Origin: Syntrophaceae bacterium UBA4810
Lineage (GTDB): Bacteria; Desulfobacterota; Syntrophia; Syntrophales; Smithellaceae
Reading direction: 5' to 3'
NCBI GenBank assembly: GCA_002402545.1
Contig: DHGA01000049.1
Coordinates: 759 to 53,428, forward strand
Length of the DNA stretch: 52,670 nucleotides
Below the pieces are notes generated by a model, which worked only from the letters and a program-made list of their open reading frames with translations, searched no databases and had not been told where the DNA came from. The position numbers and the translations under genes were made by a program. Of this stretch, positions 25,063 through 33,656 are shown in pieces. Position 1 is the stretch's first letter. Each line of letters opens with the position of its first letter.

Positions 25063-25646
25063 GCCGCCGCTCAAATATGAAACTGCTCATCCGTGGCGGC
25101 AGTATTGCTGCCGGTTACGGCGTAACCAAGGGTTATGCGGATATACTGAAGGAAAGACTTGCCGCCAAGGGAAGTGAGGTCATTAACCGCTCCCGATACC
25201 GCGAAACTTCCTTTGACGGCATCGAAACATTCGAAGAAGACATCGCATCCATCGTTCCGGATATATTGCTTCTCCATTTCGGAGTTGATGACGCTTTCGG
25301 CTATGTTTACCGCTCCGAATTTCAGGAAAATATAGTGCAGGTAATCCGGCGGGCGCGGGCGCTTTTTAATCCTCTGATTTTTCTGGCTACCGCTCACACC
25401 TTTGACAATCCTCATGACATGGCTGCGGTTGATATTTTTTACCGCTCTTTGCGCATTGTTGCCGTAGATTTAAACTGTAAATCCATTTCTCTGGATCGCT
25501 ACTGGGCCGGATATCTGGCCAATAATTGTTTAATAAGCGCCGATTTGGTCTTATCCGATTGCCGCTATCCCAATGAAAAAGGACATGAAGTGTTTGCCCA
25601 GGCAATAATGAAAGCTCTGTATCGCGCCCTACCCGCTCTCGCTTAA
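25059..25646 (+). CDS. SGNH/GDSL-hydrolase-like protein, 195 aa
   Basis: The three SGNH blocks can be traced in altered form: GGSIAAGYG at the N-terminus (block I, Ser nucleophile), HFGVDDAFG (block III, D where Asn is usual) and DCRYPNEKGHE near the C-terminus (block V, with the D...H pair). The enzyme could be an esterase acting on acyl or acetyl groups, but the altered block III makes activity uncertain. It has no signal peptide and lies in the cytosol. Its ATG overlaps the livF stop; an internal ATG at 25077 (MKLLIRGGS) is an alternative. Its coupling to a liv operon is unusual. Confidence 0.68.
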   Translation: MSRRSNMKLLIRGGSIAAGYGVTKGYADILKERLAAKGSEVINRSRYRETSFDGIETFEEDIASIVPDILLLHFGVDDAFGYVYRSEFQENIVQVIRRARALFNPLIFLATAHTFDNPHDMAAVDIFYRSLRIVAVDLNCKSISLDRYWAGYLANNCLISADLVLSDCRYPNEKGHEVFAQAIMKALYRALPALA

Positions 25647-25916
25647 AATTAATAATTTTATTTAACTAGTGCTAGTTTTGATTCTGCCGGCAAGCCTAAA
25701 TTCTAGCTATCCGCGGAAATATTATTCACTTTCGCGCTGACACGTGCTATTGATCGTCCCAACAAATCGTATATCTGTTTTTTTCAAAATACTTGGAAAA
25801 AATTATAAATAATGTTATAAATAAATTAATAATGTAAAAATCGAAAAACGGCTAAGCGGGTTGCCGCGCAAGCACCGCACTAAGCATCTACCTTAACAAA
25901 AAGGAGGGGCGACAAG

Positions 25917-26273
25917 ATGAAAAAAGGTAAGGGCAATAAAAACAAATTAGCTCTCGTAGGAAGTATTTGCTTCATCATTGGCGTGGTTGTTAGTATTCTT
26001 GCCGGTTTTATTAGCTGGGAGTATCTTTTCCCGATCTTGACCGTTCTAGGATTAATTGTTGGTTTCCTGAATGTCACAAACACAGAAGTGCAGGCATTTC
26101 TGATTGCGGCTGTCTCTCTGGTAATCATCTCAGCTCTGGGCGCCGACCAGTTTGCTGATCTTCCCCTTGTTGGAGAGACCATGAGCAGAATTTACACGGC
26201 CTTGCTGGCGTTTGTCGGGCCGGCCACCATAGTCGTGGCGCTTAAGTCTATTTACTCGCTGGCAAAAAACTAA
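25917..26273 (+). CDS. Small three-helix membrane protein, 118 aa
   Basis: A basic N-terminus (KKGKGNKNK) is followed by hydrophobic segments ALVGSICFIIGVVVSILAGF, LFPILTVLGLIVGFL, FLIAAVSLVIISAL and a last short one near the C-terminus. I do not recognise a function. A very strong AAAGGAGGGG ribosome site stands before the ATG. The 270 bp upstream (25647-25916) are AT-rich and contain no gene that I can support. Confidence 0.65.
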   Translation: MKKGKGNKNKLALVGSICFIIGVVVSILAGFISWEYLFPILTVLGLIVGFLNVTNTEVQAFLIAAVSLVIISALGADQFADLPLVGETMSRIYTALLAFVGPATIVVALKSIYSLAKN

Positions 26274-26362
26274 AATATTAATTTTATCTTTAATGGGTTC
26301 TAAATTGCGCGGCAACCCATTGAGCCAATGACAGCGCGCCGGGCAAAGCAAACGTGGCTTCA

Positions 26363-27322
26363 TTATTTTTTCTGGATTTCAATCACTACCGGAATGTGTT
26401 CCAATGCGGTAATATCAGCCAAAACCTTTTCTTCGATCATACCGATTTTTTTTAATTTTTCGATAAAATCTTTTAACTTTTCTTTGCTTATTTCCGCGCG
26501 AAAGACGACCTTGGCTTCAATCGATTGCCTGCTCACCTTTGCCGCGCTGTATTCGGCAAGTATTTTTTCCACCTGCGCCGTGGCGGACTGAACTTCAGAA
26601 GTCCTTATTATAATTACATTATTTTCTTTTTTGGACTGAACAAAGCTTTCGGTTTTTCCCATAGCCGCCTGCATTGACCTGCTTTTCATCCGTGGCGCAG
26701 AACTTTCGGCTTCTATATCCTTTTCCAGCACAGGCGAAGCGGCGGCTTTGGGCTCCAGCTTTCCCTTCCCTACTGATAATGCCTCTCCCGCACTATCATA
26801 AACTTTTAGTTCGCTTATCTCGCAAGCGTTTCCTTCACATGATTTGTCAACCTCAGTTCTCTTCTTAGTTGGACGCGCGGCAACCGCCGCCGGCACATCT
26901 TGATTTACGGCCAATTCTGCTTTTTGTTCCTCCAGCACGGGAGCAGTAGCAGCAGGCGGCATAACTTCTTTGAACTGCTCATTTCCTCCCCGGTAAATAT
27001 AAACAGCGATTACAACAATAAATATAGTGGCAAATACCTGAACGGGTACTTTTATGCGCAAAGGATAAAACCATTTTTCGGCAAAGCTTTTCTTTTCTGC
27101 TTCAGCGCGTACTTTGGCCATGATTTTTTGTTTGAACCACGCCGGTGGATCAACTTCCGACAATTTACTGGTCATAGCCTTTACTTTTTGTAGATCAGCC
27201 AGCGTTTGCGCGCACTGCGAACAAGTTTTTATATGTTCTTCCATAGCGTGCTTTTCTTGCGGGGAAATTTCGTTATCCAAATATAAAGAAAGCTTATCGT
27301 TTATATCTTTGCATGTTTTCAT
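26363..27322 (-). CDS. Zinc-finger anti-sigma factor, membrane-anchored, 319 aa
   Basis: The N-terminal part has the zf-HC2 motif H-x3-C-x2-C (EEHIKTCSQCAQTL), which binds ECF sigma factors in the cytoplasm. A membrane helix follows at about residues 92-110 (VPVQVFATIFIVVIAVYIYRGG). A Pro/Ala-rich linker leads to a C-terminal periplasmic domain with IRTSEVQSATAQVEKILAEY, resembling the DUF2275-type sensor part of deltaproteobacterial anti-sigma factors. Its start overlaps the sigma gene by four bases, as expected for a pair. The inducing signal is unknown. Confidence 0.85.
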   Translation of the reverse strand: MKTCKDINDKLSLYLDNEISPQEKHAMEEHIKTCSQCAQTLADLQKVKAMTSKLSEVDPPAWFKQKIMAKVRAEAEKKSFAEKWFYPLRIKVPVQVFATIFIVVIAVYIYRGGNEQFKEVMPPAATAPVLEEQKAELAVNQDVPAAVAARPTKKRTEVDKSCEGNACEISELKVYDSAGEALSVGKGKLEPKAAASPVLEKDIEAESSAPRMKSRSMQAAMGKTESFVQSKKENNVIIIRTSEVQSATAQVEKILAEYSAAKVSRQSIEAKVVFRAEISKEKLKDFIEKLKKIGMIEEKVLADITALEHIPVVIEIQKK

Positions 27323-27936
27323 AAATCACCAATTACTTTTACCAGGCAATCTTTCAGCGCGCCGCGGGCGCGTGACAACCTTGACTTAACCGTCCCTTCC
27401 GGTATTTTTAAAATAGCGCAAATCTCTTCGTAGGAAAAGCCCTGAATATCTCTTAACGCTAATACTTCTTTATATTCGTCATCAAGTTTTTCGATACACA
27501 TTTGCACTTTTGCCTCTCGTTCCTTTTGCATCATTTGCACATCCGGTTGTTCTCCAGCGGTTGAGCTGAAACATGCCGCGCGATCTTTTTTTCCTTTACC
27601 TGCTTCATCCATGATATTTTCATGACTTCTCAGGCTTTTTTGCTGTTTCAAGCGGTTCTTTGCATGATTAATAACAATCCGGTAAAGCCAGGTGGAAAAC
27701 TTTGCCTCCGCTTTAAATTTCTTAATTGATTTATAAGCGGCAACAAAGGCCTCCTGCGTGACATCGCAGGCGTCATCATAATCACCCAGCATTCTATAAG
27801 CGATGTTCAGCATTTTCTTCTGATGCCTTTCAACCAGCTCGCTAAATGCTTCCACATAACCCTTTTGACATAAGACAACATATTTGAAGTCGTCATCAGC
27901 GATTAGGGTGCTTTTGCTCTCTTTTATGTTAGACAT
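27319..27936 (-). CDS. ECF-family RNA polymerase sigma factor (RpoE-like), 205 aa
   Basis: Region 2 (FSELVERHQKKMLNIAYRMLGDYDDACDVTQEAFVAAYKSI) and region 4 (YKEVLALRDIQGFSYEEICAILKIPEGTVKSRLSRARGALKDCL) are clear; region 3 is absent, as in all ECF factors. It directs RNA polymerase to a stress or surface-related regulon and is held by the anti-sigma factor encoded downstream. ATG at 27936 (MSNIKES) is used here; a TTG at 27945, ten bases from an AGGGG ribosome site, is an equally plausible start. Confidence 0.92.
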   Translation of the reverse strand: MSNIKESKSTLIADDDFKYVVLCQKGYVEAFSELVERHQKKMLNIAYRMLGDYDDACDVTQEAFVAAYKSIKKFKAEAKFSTWLYRIVINHAKNRLKQQKSLRSHENIMDEAGKGKKDRAACFSSTAGEQPDVQMMQKEREAKVQMCIEKLDDEYKEVLALRDIQGFSYEEICAILKIPEGTVKSRLSRARGALKDCLVKVIGDL

Positions 27937-28024
27937 CAATAACAATGATTTTGTTCCCCTGCATACCTGAACGTTTGGAAGTGAAATTTACCATACAACA
28001 AAAGAATTGACTACAAATTACATT

Positions 28025-28041
28025 GATCTTATTAATGATTT
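28025..28041 (+). promoter_or_regulatory. Conserved upstream box, copy 1
   Basis: GATCTTATTAATGATTT lies 52 bp before the TTGACA at 28093. The same 17-base block with one difference recurs at 33784, at the same distance from its own promoter. This conservation of both sequence and distance, amid unconserved DNA, suggests an activator binding site or curved upstream element. Confidence 0.55.
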
Positions 28042-28092
28042 CACAGAACAATAAATAACACTAAACATTTAAAGAATATTCAATCTTTTTTC

Positions 28093-28149
28093 TTGACAAT
28101 AATTGGCATGGGGATTATTAATCAACAAATTGGTTGAACGTCCAATCAA
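28093..28149 (+). promoter_or_regulatory. Promoter plus 20-bp palindromic operator, copy 1
   Basis: TTGACA (28093-28098), 17-bp spacer and TATTAA (28116-28121). Eight bases on lies TTGGTTGAACGTCCAATCAA (28130-28149), an imperfect palindrome that fits TTGRTTGRACGTYCAAYCAA in both directions. The same 20 bases occur at 33890-33909, again just after a promoter. The position over the likely start site implies repression; the TetR-family protein at 47560 is the natural candidate. Confidence 0.8.
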
Positions 28150-28383
28150 ATGCGTGGCTATTATTGATACTTTATAATCATTAATTTTACTAAAACTACA
28201 CACTCGTTGTAGCTTTCCCGAGCATTACACAGAAAGCAGCCAATGCACGTAAATTCAGAAAATGCACACGAATGTAGAAAAAATAATTTTAGACAAGCTT
28301 CTCTTTGGGCACTGAAAAATATAATGATGTCTTGCAAAAATAGGATTAGCGAAGAGCAATATTTATAAACAGGAGATAACATT
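28150..28383 (+). other. Long leader of the aldehyde oxidoreductase operon
   Basis: About 230 bases separate the operator from the first gene, with no gene recognisable. Stem GCTTTC (28212-28217) / GAAAGC (28232-28237) holds in its loop GCATT (28222-28226), which can pair with AATGC (28242-28246), a possible H-type pseudoknot. It does not match the molybdenum/tungsten cofactor riboswitch as I know it. AGGAGA lies 8 bases before the ATG. Confidence 0.35.
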
Positions 28384-30300
28384 ATGCCAAGCAAATACAA
28401 GGGTTACATGGGAAAGATACTGGATATTAATCTTTCATCAGGAAAGATTTGCACATTCGAACTGTCTGACCGCGACCGTGAACGTTTTATAGGAGGCAGA
28501 TTTATATCCACAAAGATTATACTGGACGAACTGAAGCCCGGCATAGATCCTCTATCGCCTGATAATATTCTTGTCGTCATGACATCACCGCTTACCGGAA
28601 CAAACGCTCCTTCGACAAGTCGCTATGACATATCTGCCAAAAGTCCCCAGACAGGAACTATCGGCCATTCCAACAGTGGTGGTAATTTCGGTATCCATCT
28701 AAAGAGAGCGGGCTGGGATGGTATAGTAGTAAGGGGACGTGCCCAATCTCCAGTGTATCTGGATATAAACGATGATACGGTAACAATTAAAGACGCCTCG
28801 CATATATGGGGAAAGGATATTGAAGAGACAAAGGAATTAATGGGCGATAAGAGAGCCGGCAAAATGGTCATTGGCCCAGGCGGTGAAAACCTTGTAAAGT
28901 ATGCGATTGTTGTTTCCCAAGACAGGGCTCACGGGCGTTCTGGAATGGGCGCTGTCATGGGTTCCAAGAACCTCAAGGGCATTGTTGCCCAGGGGAAGAA
29001 AAAGATTGAGCTTCATGATCCGGAAGGTTTCAAGGAAACCATCAAAAAATGGATTAATATGCTCAAAGATCATCCGGCAACTGGAGACTACCTTCCTAAA
29101 TATGGCACTTCCTTTTTTTTGAAATCTATATCCGATCATAATGCCCTTCCCACAAAGAATTTCTCTACAGGTTATTATAAGGATGCCCAAATGCTTACCG
29201 GACAGACTCTTGCCGAGACCCGGCTTATAAAGAATGACGGTTGTCAATCCTGTCCCATTCGCTGTACCAGGATTGTCGAACTTGACGGTCGTCAGATTAA
29301 GGGACCGGAGTACGAAGTGCTGTGTCTGCTGGGATCTAATCTGCTTATCAATGACATGGATGCAATCATCCGCTGGAACTATGAACTTGACATACTGGGA
29401 CTAGATACAATTTCTACAGGAACGGTATTGGGATTTGCGGCAGAACTTAATGAAAAAGGAATGTGGAAGACCGGTATAGAATTCGGTAAAAAAGAAAATA
29501 TCTCGGAAATTATACGAAATATTGCATTTCGCCGGGGCATTGGCGCGGATCTGGCCGAAGGCGTGCGATACCTTTCGAAGAAATACGGCGGGAAAGATTT
29601 TGCTCCTCATTCCAAGGGCATGGAATTTGCCGGTTACGAACCGAGAGCAGTTGTCGGCCATGGTTTAGGCTATGCAACAGCAAACCGCGGCGCCTGCCAT
29701 TTGGATGGCGGTTATGTGATCTTTTTTGAAGCGACCGGTCCGGCACTTCTTGATCAATATGATTATCGATCCAAGCCGAGCTATACCATACTTGATCAAA
29801 ATCTCATGGCCTCTATCAGCGCTGGAGGTAACTGTCTGTATACATCTTTGGCGGTTTTACCGTCCGTCATATTCAAAATTCCCAATTCCAAAATCGCCAG
29901 TTGGTTGGTCACAAAAATACTGACATATTCCTGGCCCATTATAAACCTTACCCTGAAGTTGCCTTCCTCTATGATGAGATATCACCTTCCCATGCTTCCC
30001 CATTCCAAGGCCATAAAACAGGCAACAGGCATGGACATGGATTTCGGCAGATTCGCCCAGATGGGAGAGAGAGGCTTTAATCTGGAAAGGCTGTTTAATA
30101 TAAGAGAGGGATTTACCGCCAAGGATGATACTCTGCCCAAACGTTTTACCGACGAGGAACAGATTCCTGGCAAAAAGAAGAGTAAGGTTCCATTATCCAA
30201 AATGCTGCCCAAGTACTATCGGCTGCGCGGTTGGGACAATAACGGCAGACCTACAAAGAAAACCCTGAAGAAGCTGGATTTGGAAGATGTAATAAATTAG
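28384..30300 (+). CDS. aor: Tungsten-type aldehyde:ferredoxin oxidoreductase, 638 aa
   Basis: The whole sequence fits the AOR family: an N-terminal domain with RFIGGRFISTKI and GRSGMGAVMGSKNLKGI, the 4Fe-4S ligands C287, C290 and C294 in CQSCPIRC and distant C484 in GGNCLYT, and the pterin-binding block ELDILGLDTIS (about 334-344). It oxidises aldehydes to acids with ferredoxin as acceptor, or runs in reverse in some anaerobes. No Bam-type partner subunits follow, so it is unlikely to be benzoyl-CoA reductase BamB. It begins an operon with two SDRs and shares its operator with the acyl-CoA operon, suggesting disposal of an aldehyde produced there. Confidence 0.93.
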   Translation: MPSKYKGYMGKILDINLSSGKICTFELSDRDRERFIGGRFISTKIILDELKPGIDPLSPDNILVVMTSPLTGTNAPSTSRYDISAKSPQTGTIGHSNSGGNFGIHLKRAGWDGIVVRGRAQSPVYLDINDDTVTIKDASHIWGKDIEETKELMGDKRAGKMVIGPGGENLVKYAIVVSQDRAHGRSGMGAVMGSKNLKGIVAQGKKKIELHDPEGFKETIKKWINMLKDHPATGDYLPKYGTSFFLKSISDHNALPTKNFSTGYYKDAQMLTGQTLAETRLIKNDGCQSCPIRCTRIVELDGRQIKGPEYEVLCLLGSNLLINDMDAIIRWNYELDILGLDTISTGTVLGFAAELNEKGMWKTGIEFGKKENISEIIRNIAFRRGIGADLAEGVRYLSKKYGGKDFAPHSKGMEFAGYEPRAVVGHGLGYATANRGACHLDGGYVIFFEATGPALLDQYDYRSKPSYTILDQNLMASISAGGNCLYTSLAVLPSVIFKIPNSKIASWLVTKILTYSWPIINLTLKLPSSMMRYHLPMLPHSKAIKQATGMDMDFGRFAQMGERGFNLERLFNIREGFTAKDDTLPKRFTDEEQIPGKKKSKVPLSKMLPKYYRLRGWDNNGRPTKKTLKKLDLEDVIN

Positions 30301-30343
30301 AAACGGCTAAACACGAGGCCTCCATAATTAAAAGGAGATAATT

Positions 30344-31153
30344 ATGAAAATCTTAGCAGGCAAGAATATCCTGATCACCGGTGCCGGAAGCGGCATCGGA
30401 CGACTGATGGCCCACTACGTTGCCGACGAGCGCGCCAACACGGCACTAATCGACATCAACGGTGCAGCTGTTGCCAAAACACTGGAGGAGGTCAAAAGCC
30501 GTAACGTCAAGGCGATCGGTTATGTCTGTGACATCTCTAACCGCGAATCGGTTATGGACACGCTATCCAAGATTAAAGCTGATTTCGGACCAATTGATGT
30601 GCTCATCAACAACGCCGGCACTGTAATCGGTAAATCGTTTTTCGATCTGACAATAGACGAGATGCAGCGCACAATGAACATCAATTACTGGGGACACATG
30701 TACTTCACCAAGGCTCTTATCGGCGAAATGATTGCTCGCAACAGTGGCGCAATCGTTAATGTGGCTTCATCCAGCGGGCTTATAGGCATGCCGATCCTCT
30801 CGGATTATTGCGCCAGCAAGTTCGCAGAGGTCGGCTTCTCAGAAGCCCTGAGGCGGGAGCTCAAGAAGTTCAAACACACCGGGGTGAAGGTAACCTGTGT
30901 TTGCCCCTATGTAATCGATACTGGATTATTCAAGGGATTTAAGCCTCTGGCCATGAATCCTGTTATCAAAGCAGAGGATGCGGCGTGCGCTATCATCAAG
31001 GGTTTGAAAAAGGGCAAAGCCTATGTCATGCTGCCGCCGCTGAGCATCTATGGATCAATGGTGCTCAAGCTACTTCCAACTCCAATCTTCGACTGGATGC
31101 TCTCGATCTCGGGCGGCTCTGTAGCCATGGACAGCTTTACTGGAAGAAAATAG
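30344..31153 (+). CDS. Short-chain dehydrogenase/reductase, 269 aa
   Basis: Classical SDR motifs: TGAGSGIG, NNAG, a catalytic Ser in VASSSG and YCASK. The sequence around EALRRELKKFKHTGVKVTCVCPYVIDTGLFKGF and the C-terminal region SIYGSMVLKLLPTPIFDWML resemble the retinol dehydrogenase/17-beta-HSD11-13 branch, which handles lipophilic alcohols and ketones. It is 44 bp downstream of the AOR gene with AAAGGAGA before the ATG. It may oxidise or reduce a hydroxyl of the substrate carried by the two operons. Confidence 0.87.
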   Translation: MKILAGKNILITGAGSGIGRLMAHYVADERANTALIDINGAAVAKTLEEVKSRNVKAIGYVCDISNRESVMDTLSKIKADFGPIDVLINNAGTVIGKSFFDLTIDEMQRTMNINYWGHMYFTKALIGEMIARNSGAIVNVASSSGLIGMPILSDYCASKFAEVGFSEALRRELKKFKHTGVKVTCVCPYVIDTGLFKGFKPLAMNPVIKAEDAACAIIKGLKKGKAYVMLPPLSIYGSMVLKLLPTPIFDWMLSISGGSVAMDSFTGRK

Positions 31154-31294
31154 CAAAGGCGACAGCATAATAAGTTCAATTCAGATTAATTCTGTGCAGG
31201 CTGACAATTACAGACAAAAATCTTTCCGTTCTGCTGTAGCGGTAAAAATGCACATGCTTATCAAAAAACATTAATTTAGTAATGGGAGTATTTT

Positions 31295-32110
31295 ATGAAA
31301 AACTTAAATGGCAAGACCGTACTCATAACCGGAGCGGCAATGGGCATGGGTAAAAGCCTGTCTGAAAAACTCCTTAAGGAAGGATGCCGTGTAGCACTTG
31401 TAGACATAAACGCTGTAGAGATGAAGAAAACACAGGTAGAACTCTCGAACATCGGGAAATGTAAGTATTATATTTGCGACATATCAGATCGAAAGAAAGT
31501 TTATCAGTTGGCGCAAAAGGTTGAAAAAGAACTAGGCCATGTTGATATTCTGGTAAATAATGCCGGTATCGTAAATGCAAAAGAGCTTTTGAACCTTGAA
31601 GATGAGTCTATAGAGAAGACTGTCAACATCAATCTAACCGCAATGTTCTGGACGTGCAAAGCATTCCTGCCGAGCATGGTCGCGCGCAAGTCGGGCCATG
31701 TCGTCAATTTCTCGTCGGCGGGCGGCATACTGGCAATACCAAACCTTACCGCCTACAGCGCCAGCAAGTTCGGCGTGATTGGTTTCTCGGATGCTCTCCG
31801 ACAGGAAATGAAAAAACATAAATCGAACGTAGGTGTCACCTACGTCTGTCCAAACACAGTTAATACAGGCATGTTCGAGGGATCCAAGATGATTGCCGGC
31901 ACAAAAATACTTTCTGCCGATGACGTGACAAAGAAAGTGATAAAGGCCATTAAAAAGAATCAAGCAATGGTAGCGGTACCCAGTATGCCTATAAAGTTTA
32001 TTACACCACTTACAAAGTTACTCCTGCCGATCAAGGTGATGGACTGGCTCAATGCCGCGCTTGGCATGGCTAATGCAAACGACACATGGAAGGGAAGAAA
32101 CAGTGAATAA
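31295..32110 (+). CDS. Short-chain dehydrogenase/reductase, second copy, 271 aa
   Basis: Motifs TGAAMGMG (with a Met in place of the second usual Ser/Ile position), NNAG, FSSAGG and YSASK. It is homologous to the preceding SDR across its length, including the C-terminal helix LTKLLLPIKVMDWLNAALGM, so the pair probably arose by duplication and may act on different stereo- or regio-positions. The 141-bp gap before it holds no clear promoter. GGGAG lies 8 bases before the ATG. Confidence 0.87.
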   Translation: MKNLNGKTVLITGAAMGMGKSLSEKLLKEGCRVALVDINAVEMKKTQVELSNIGKCKYYICDISDRKKVYQLAQKVEKELGHVDILVNNAGIVNAKELLNLEDESIEKTVNINLTAMFWTCKAFLPSMVARKSGHVVNFSSAGGILAIPNLTAYSASKFGVIGFSDALRQEMKKHKSNVGVTYVCPNTVNTGMFEGSKMIAGTKILSADDVTKKVIKAIKKNQAMVAVPSMPIKFITPLTKLLLPIKVMDWLNAALGMANANDTWKGRNSE

Positions 32111-32128
32111 TCTTTTGGAGGATATTTC

Positions 32129-32788
32129 ATGAAAGTATTAAAGGTAGCTCTAGTTCTGATAGCTTTTCTGGTCGTTGCGCATCTTGCCCTGACCGGAATA
32201 AACATTTTACAGAAAGGCGGCGCTTATAAAGGACAGACCATGGAGCAGATACTCGGTGTTCCTCTCGCGAAGGTGACCGCCGCAGACATTGAAAAGCTGG
32301 ACAAAGCAGCCCTTTTTCAACTTTTTTATGCAGCACCCGCACCCCTGCATGAAGAAATGCATGGTGAATACAACGCAAAAACACTTCCTGTTGGTGTGCT
32401 TGCGGCATCAGCCGATTTTTACACACATAATTTTTTCGGACCCGGCCGCTGGACTGGAAAGGCTTTCATTCCATCAGAAAAAAACAAAGGATTGGGATAC
32501 AACATCTTCTCGGGCAGAGATAAAGATGGTAAGGAGGTAATATACCGTTCAAGAAAGATGAATACCTACATCGGGAAATCTCTCATTGACGAAAAAGATT
32601 CCTTCCATATTGACTACAGTCCATATAATTCAGGAACCGTACATTCGATGCATGACGAACTTCGCAAAATCAATGACAATATTTATCTTGGCATGGGATA
32701 TATGGGGCTTGGAGGCGGATCGATTAATCCAGCTCCTTTTCTGGTTATCGGGCCTGCGATAAAATGGGTTGGCTACGACAAGGAATAG
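32129..32788 (+). CDS. Uncharacterised exported or anchored protein, 219 aa
   Basis: An uncleaved-signal-like hydrophobic helix at residues 5-23 (KVALVLIAFLVVAHLALTG) is followed by a soluble domain with FYAAPAPLHEEMHGEYNA, WTGKAFIPSE and HIDYSPYNSGTVHSMHDELRKI, then a terminal GLGGGSINPAPFLVIGP. I do not recognise it; the WTGKAF and IDYS blocks recall lipocalin-like or GXWXG-type beta proteins that bind hydrophobic ligands, but this is only an impression. It follows the SDR by 18 bases with GGAGG before the ATG, so it belongs to the operon. Confidence 0.6.
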   Translation: MKVLKVALVLIAFLVVAHLALTGINILQKGGAYKGQTMEQILGVPLAKVTAADIEKLDKAALFQLFYAAPAPLHEEMHGEYNAKTLPVGVLAASADFYTHNFFGPGRWTGKAFIPSEKNKGLGYNIFSGRDKDGKEVIYRSRKMNTYIGKSLIDEKDSFHIDYSPYNSGTVHSMHDELRKINDNIYLGMGYMGLGGGSINPAPFLVIGPAIKWVGYDKE

Positions 32789-33222
32789 TGGGACGTAGAC
32801 ATTGCAGTTCATTCCACACCTTTCCATCCATAATGGCATATTTGTAAAAGAAATATAAATGTGAATATTTCAGTTAAGCAACTTCATCGCCACTGCATTT
32901 CATGGTATGTATTTGTTTGAATTGAATGATCTGCAGTTTTATCTTTCGTCCATCGACAAATAATAATTACTTCAACGCTATGGCTAAGGGCTTGAAAAAT
33001 CTTTAACGAACTAAAGCAGAATGATGGAAAGAAAAATGGCAATGAACACAAATAAGCTTACTCGTCTTCCATCCTTTGGATATTTCAGTTATGTTTATTA
33101 TATATTGGATTGTCAAAAACATTTAGTCGCATTAATTAGCGCCATCTTATTATTTTTAGATTTTGGAATGGCCTTTAAAAAAGTTGACAAGGCAGTAATA
33201 TAATATCAGCTATAAATGGTTT
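32789..33222. other. Gene-free spacer between the two catabolic operons
   Basis: No gene can be supported. A 60-codon frame at 33021 lacks family resemblance and a good ribosome site. No strong terminator hairpin is visible after the 32788 stop. The region is AT-rich near its right end, where TTGACA boxes appear. Confidence 0.4.
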
Positions 33223-33223
33223 C

Positions 33224-33251
33224 TTGACATAGCCATGAAGAACAATGTAAA
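33224..33251 (+). promoter_or_regulatory. Promoter of the small Cys-rich gene
   Basis: TTGACA (33224-33229) and TGTAAA (33246-33251) with a 16-bp spacer. It lies 66 bp before the ATG at 33318 and shows no copy of the operator palindrome, so this gene is not part of the co-regulated pair. An earlier TTGACA at 33184 lacks a well-spaced -10. Confidence 0.5.
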
Positions 33252-33317
33252 CAATTATCAAGTAAATTATCGGCCACTTAATAAGGAAGCCGGTACCTGC
33301 AAAAAGGAGAAATACAT

Positions 33318-33596
33318 ATGAACAAAGAATATATTTCTGGAACATTTTGCATCGATATCAAGTGTTCACAACATTCGGCACTTGAAGGCCTAACTGGCAG
33401 CGACTATATGCAAAAGAAAAATTTGCATTGCAAAGACTGCTTCGCCTGGCGTTTTTTTATTTGGACAAAGAACAACAAATGGCGGATCGTGCAGGCCCAG
33501 CAAGAAATTTCAAACAAACAGCTGGCTGCCATGATTAAGGGAATTGATCCTGTCCGAGTCGAAGATCTAACAGAAGACGAGATTCTGTGCCTGTAG
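33318..33596 (+). CDS. Small Cys-rich protein, 92 aa
   Basis: Four cysteines, C11 and C16 in CIDIKC and C38 and C41 in CKDC, could bind zinc or an iron-sulfur cluster. A Trp-rich stretch (WRFFIWTKNNKW) follows, and then an acidic end with EDLTEDEILCL. I do not recognise the family. An AAAGGAG site stands eight bases before the ATG. It lies alone between the two operons with its own promoter. A 7-bp hairpin (ATCAATC/GATTGAT, 33638-33656) follows and may end transcription. Confidence 0.62.
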   Translation: MNKEYISGTFCIDIKCSQHSALEGLTGSDYMQKKNLHCKDCFAWRFFIWTKNNKWRIVQAQQEISNKQLAAMIKGIDPVRVEDLTEDEILCL

Positions 33597-33637
33597 AAAC
33601 TGTGCCGTAAACCGAATAATGATTTTGGCCTCAGGCG

Positions 33638-33656
33638 ATCAATCTTAATGATTGAT
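33638..33656 (+). terminator. Possible weak terminator
   Basis: A 7-bp perfect stem ATCAATC/GATTGAT with a 5-base loop, followed by ATATTATTATG rather than a T run. It lies 40 bp after the small Cys-rich gene. Its AT content makes it a weak candidate. Confidence 0.3.

Noticed and set aside
28150..28383. Molybdenum/tungsten cofactor riboswitch
   Set aside because: The conserved elements I would expect could not be located; only short stems are present.
28384..30300. BamB, the tungsten subunit of benzoyl-CoA reductase
   Set aside because: No BamC-I partner genes follow, and the context is SDRs and thiolase-fold proteins.
33021..33203. 60-codon open frame in the spacer
   Set aside because: No ribosome site and no recognisable composition.
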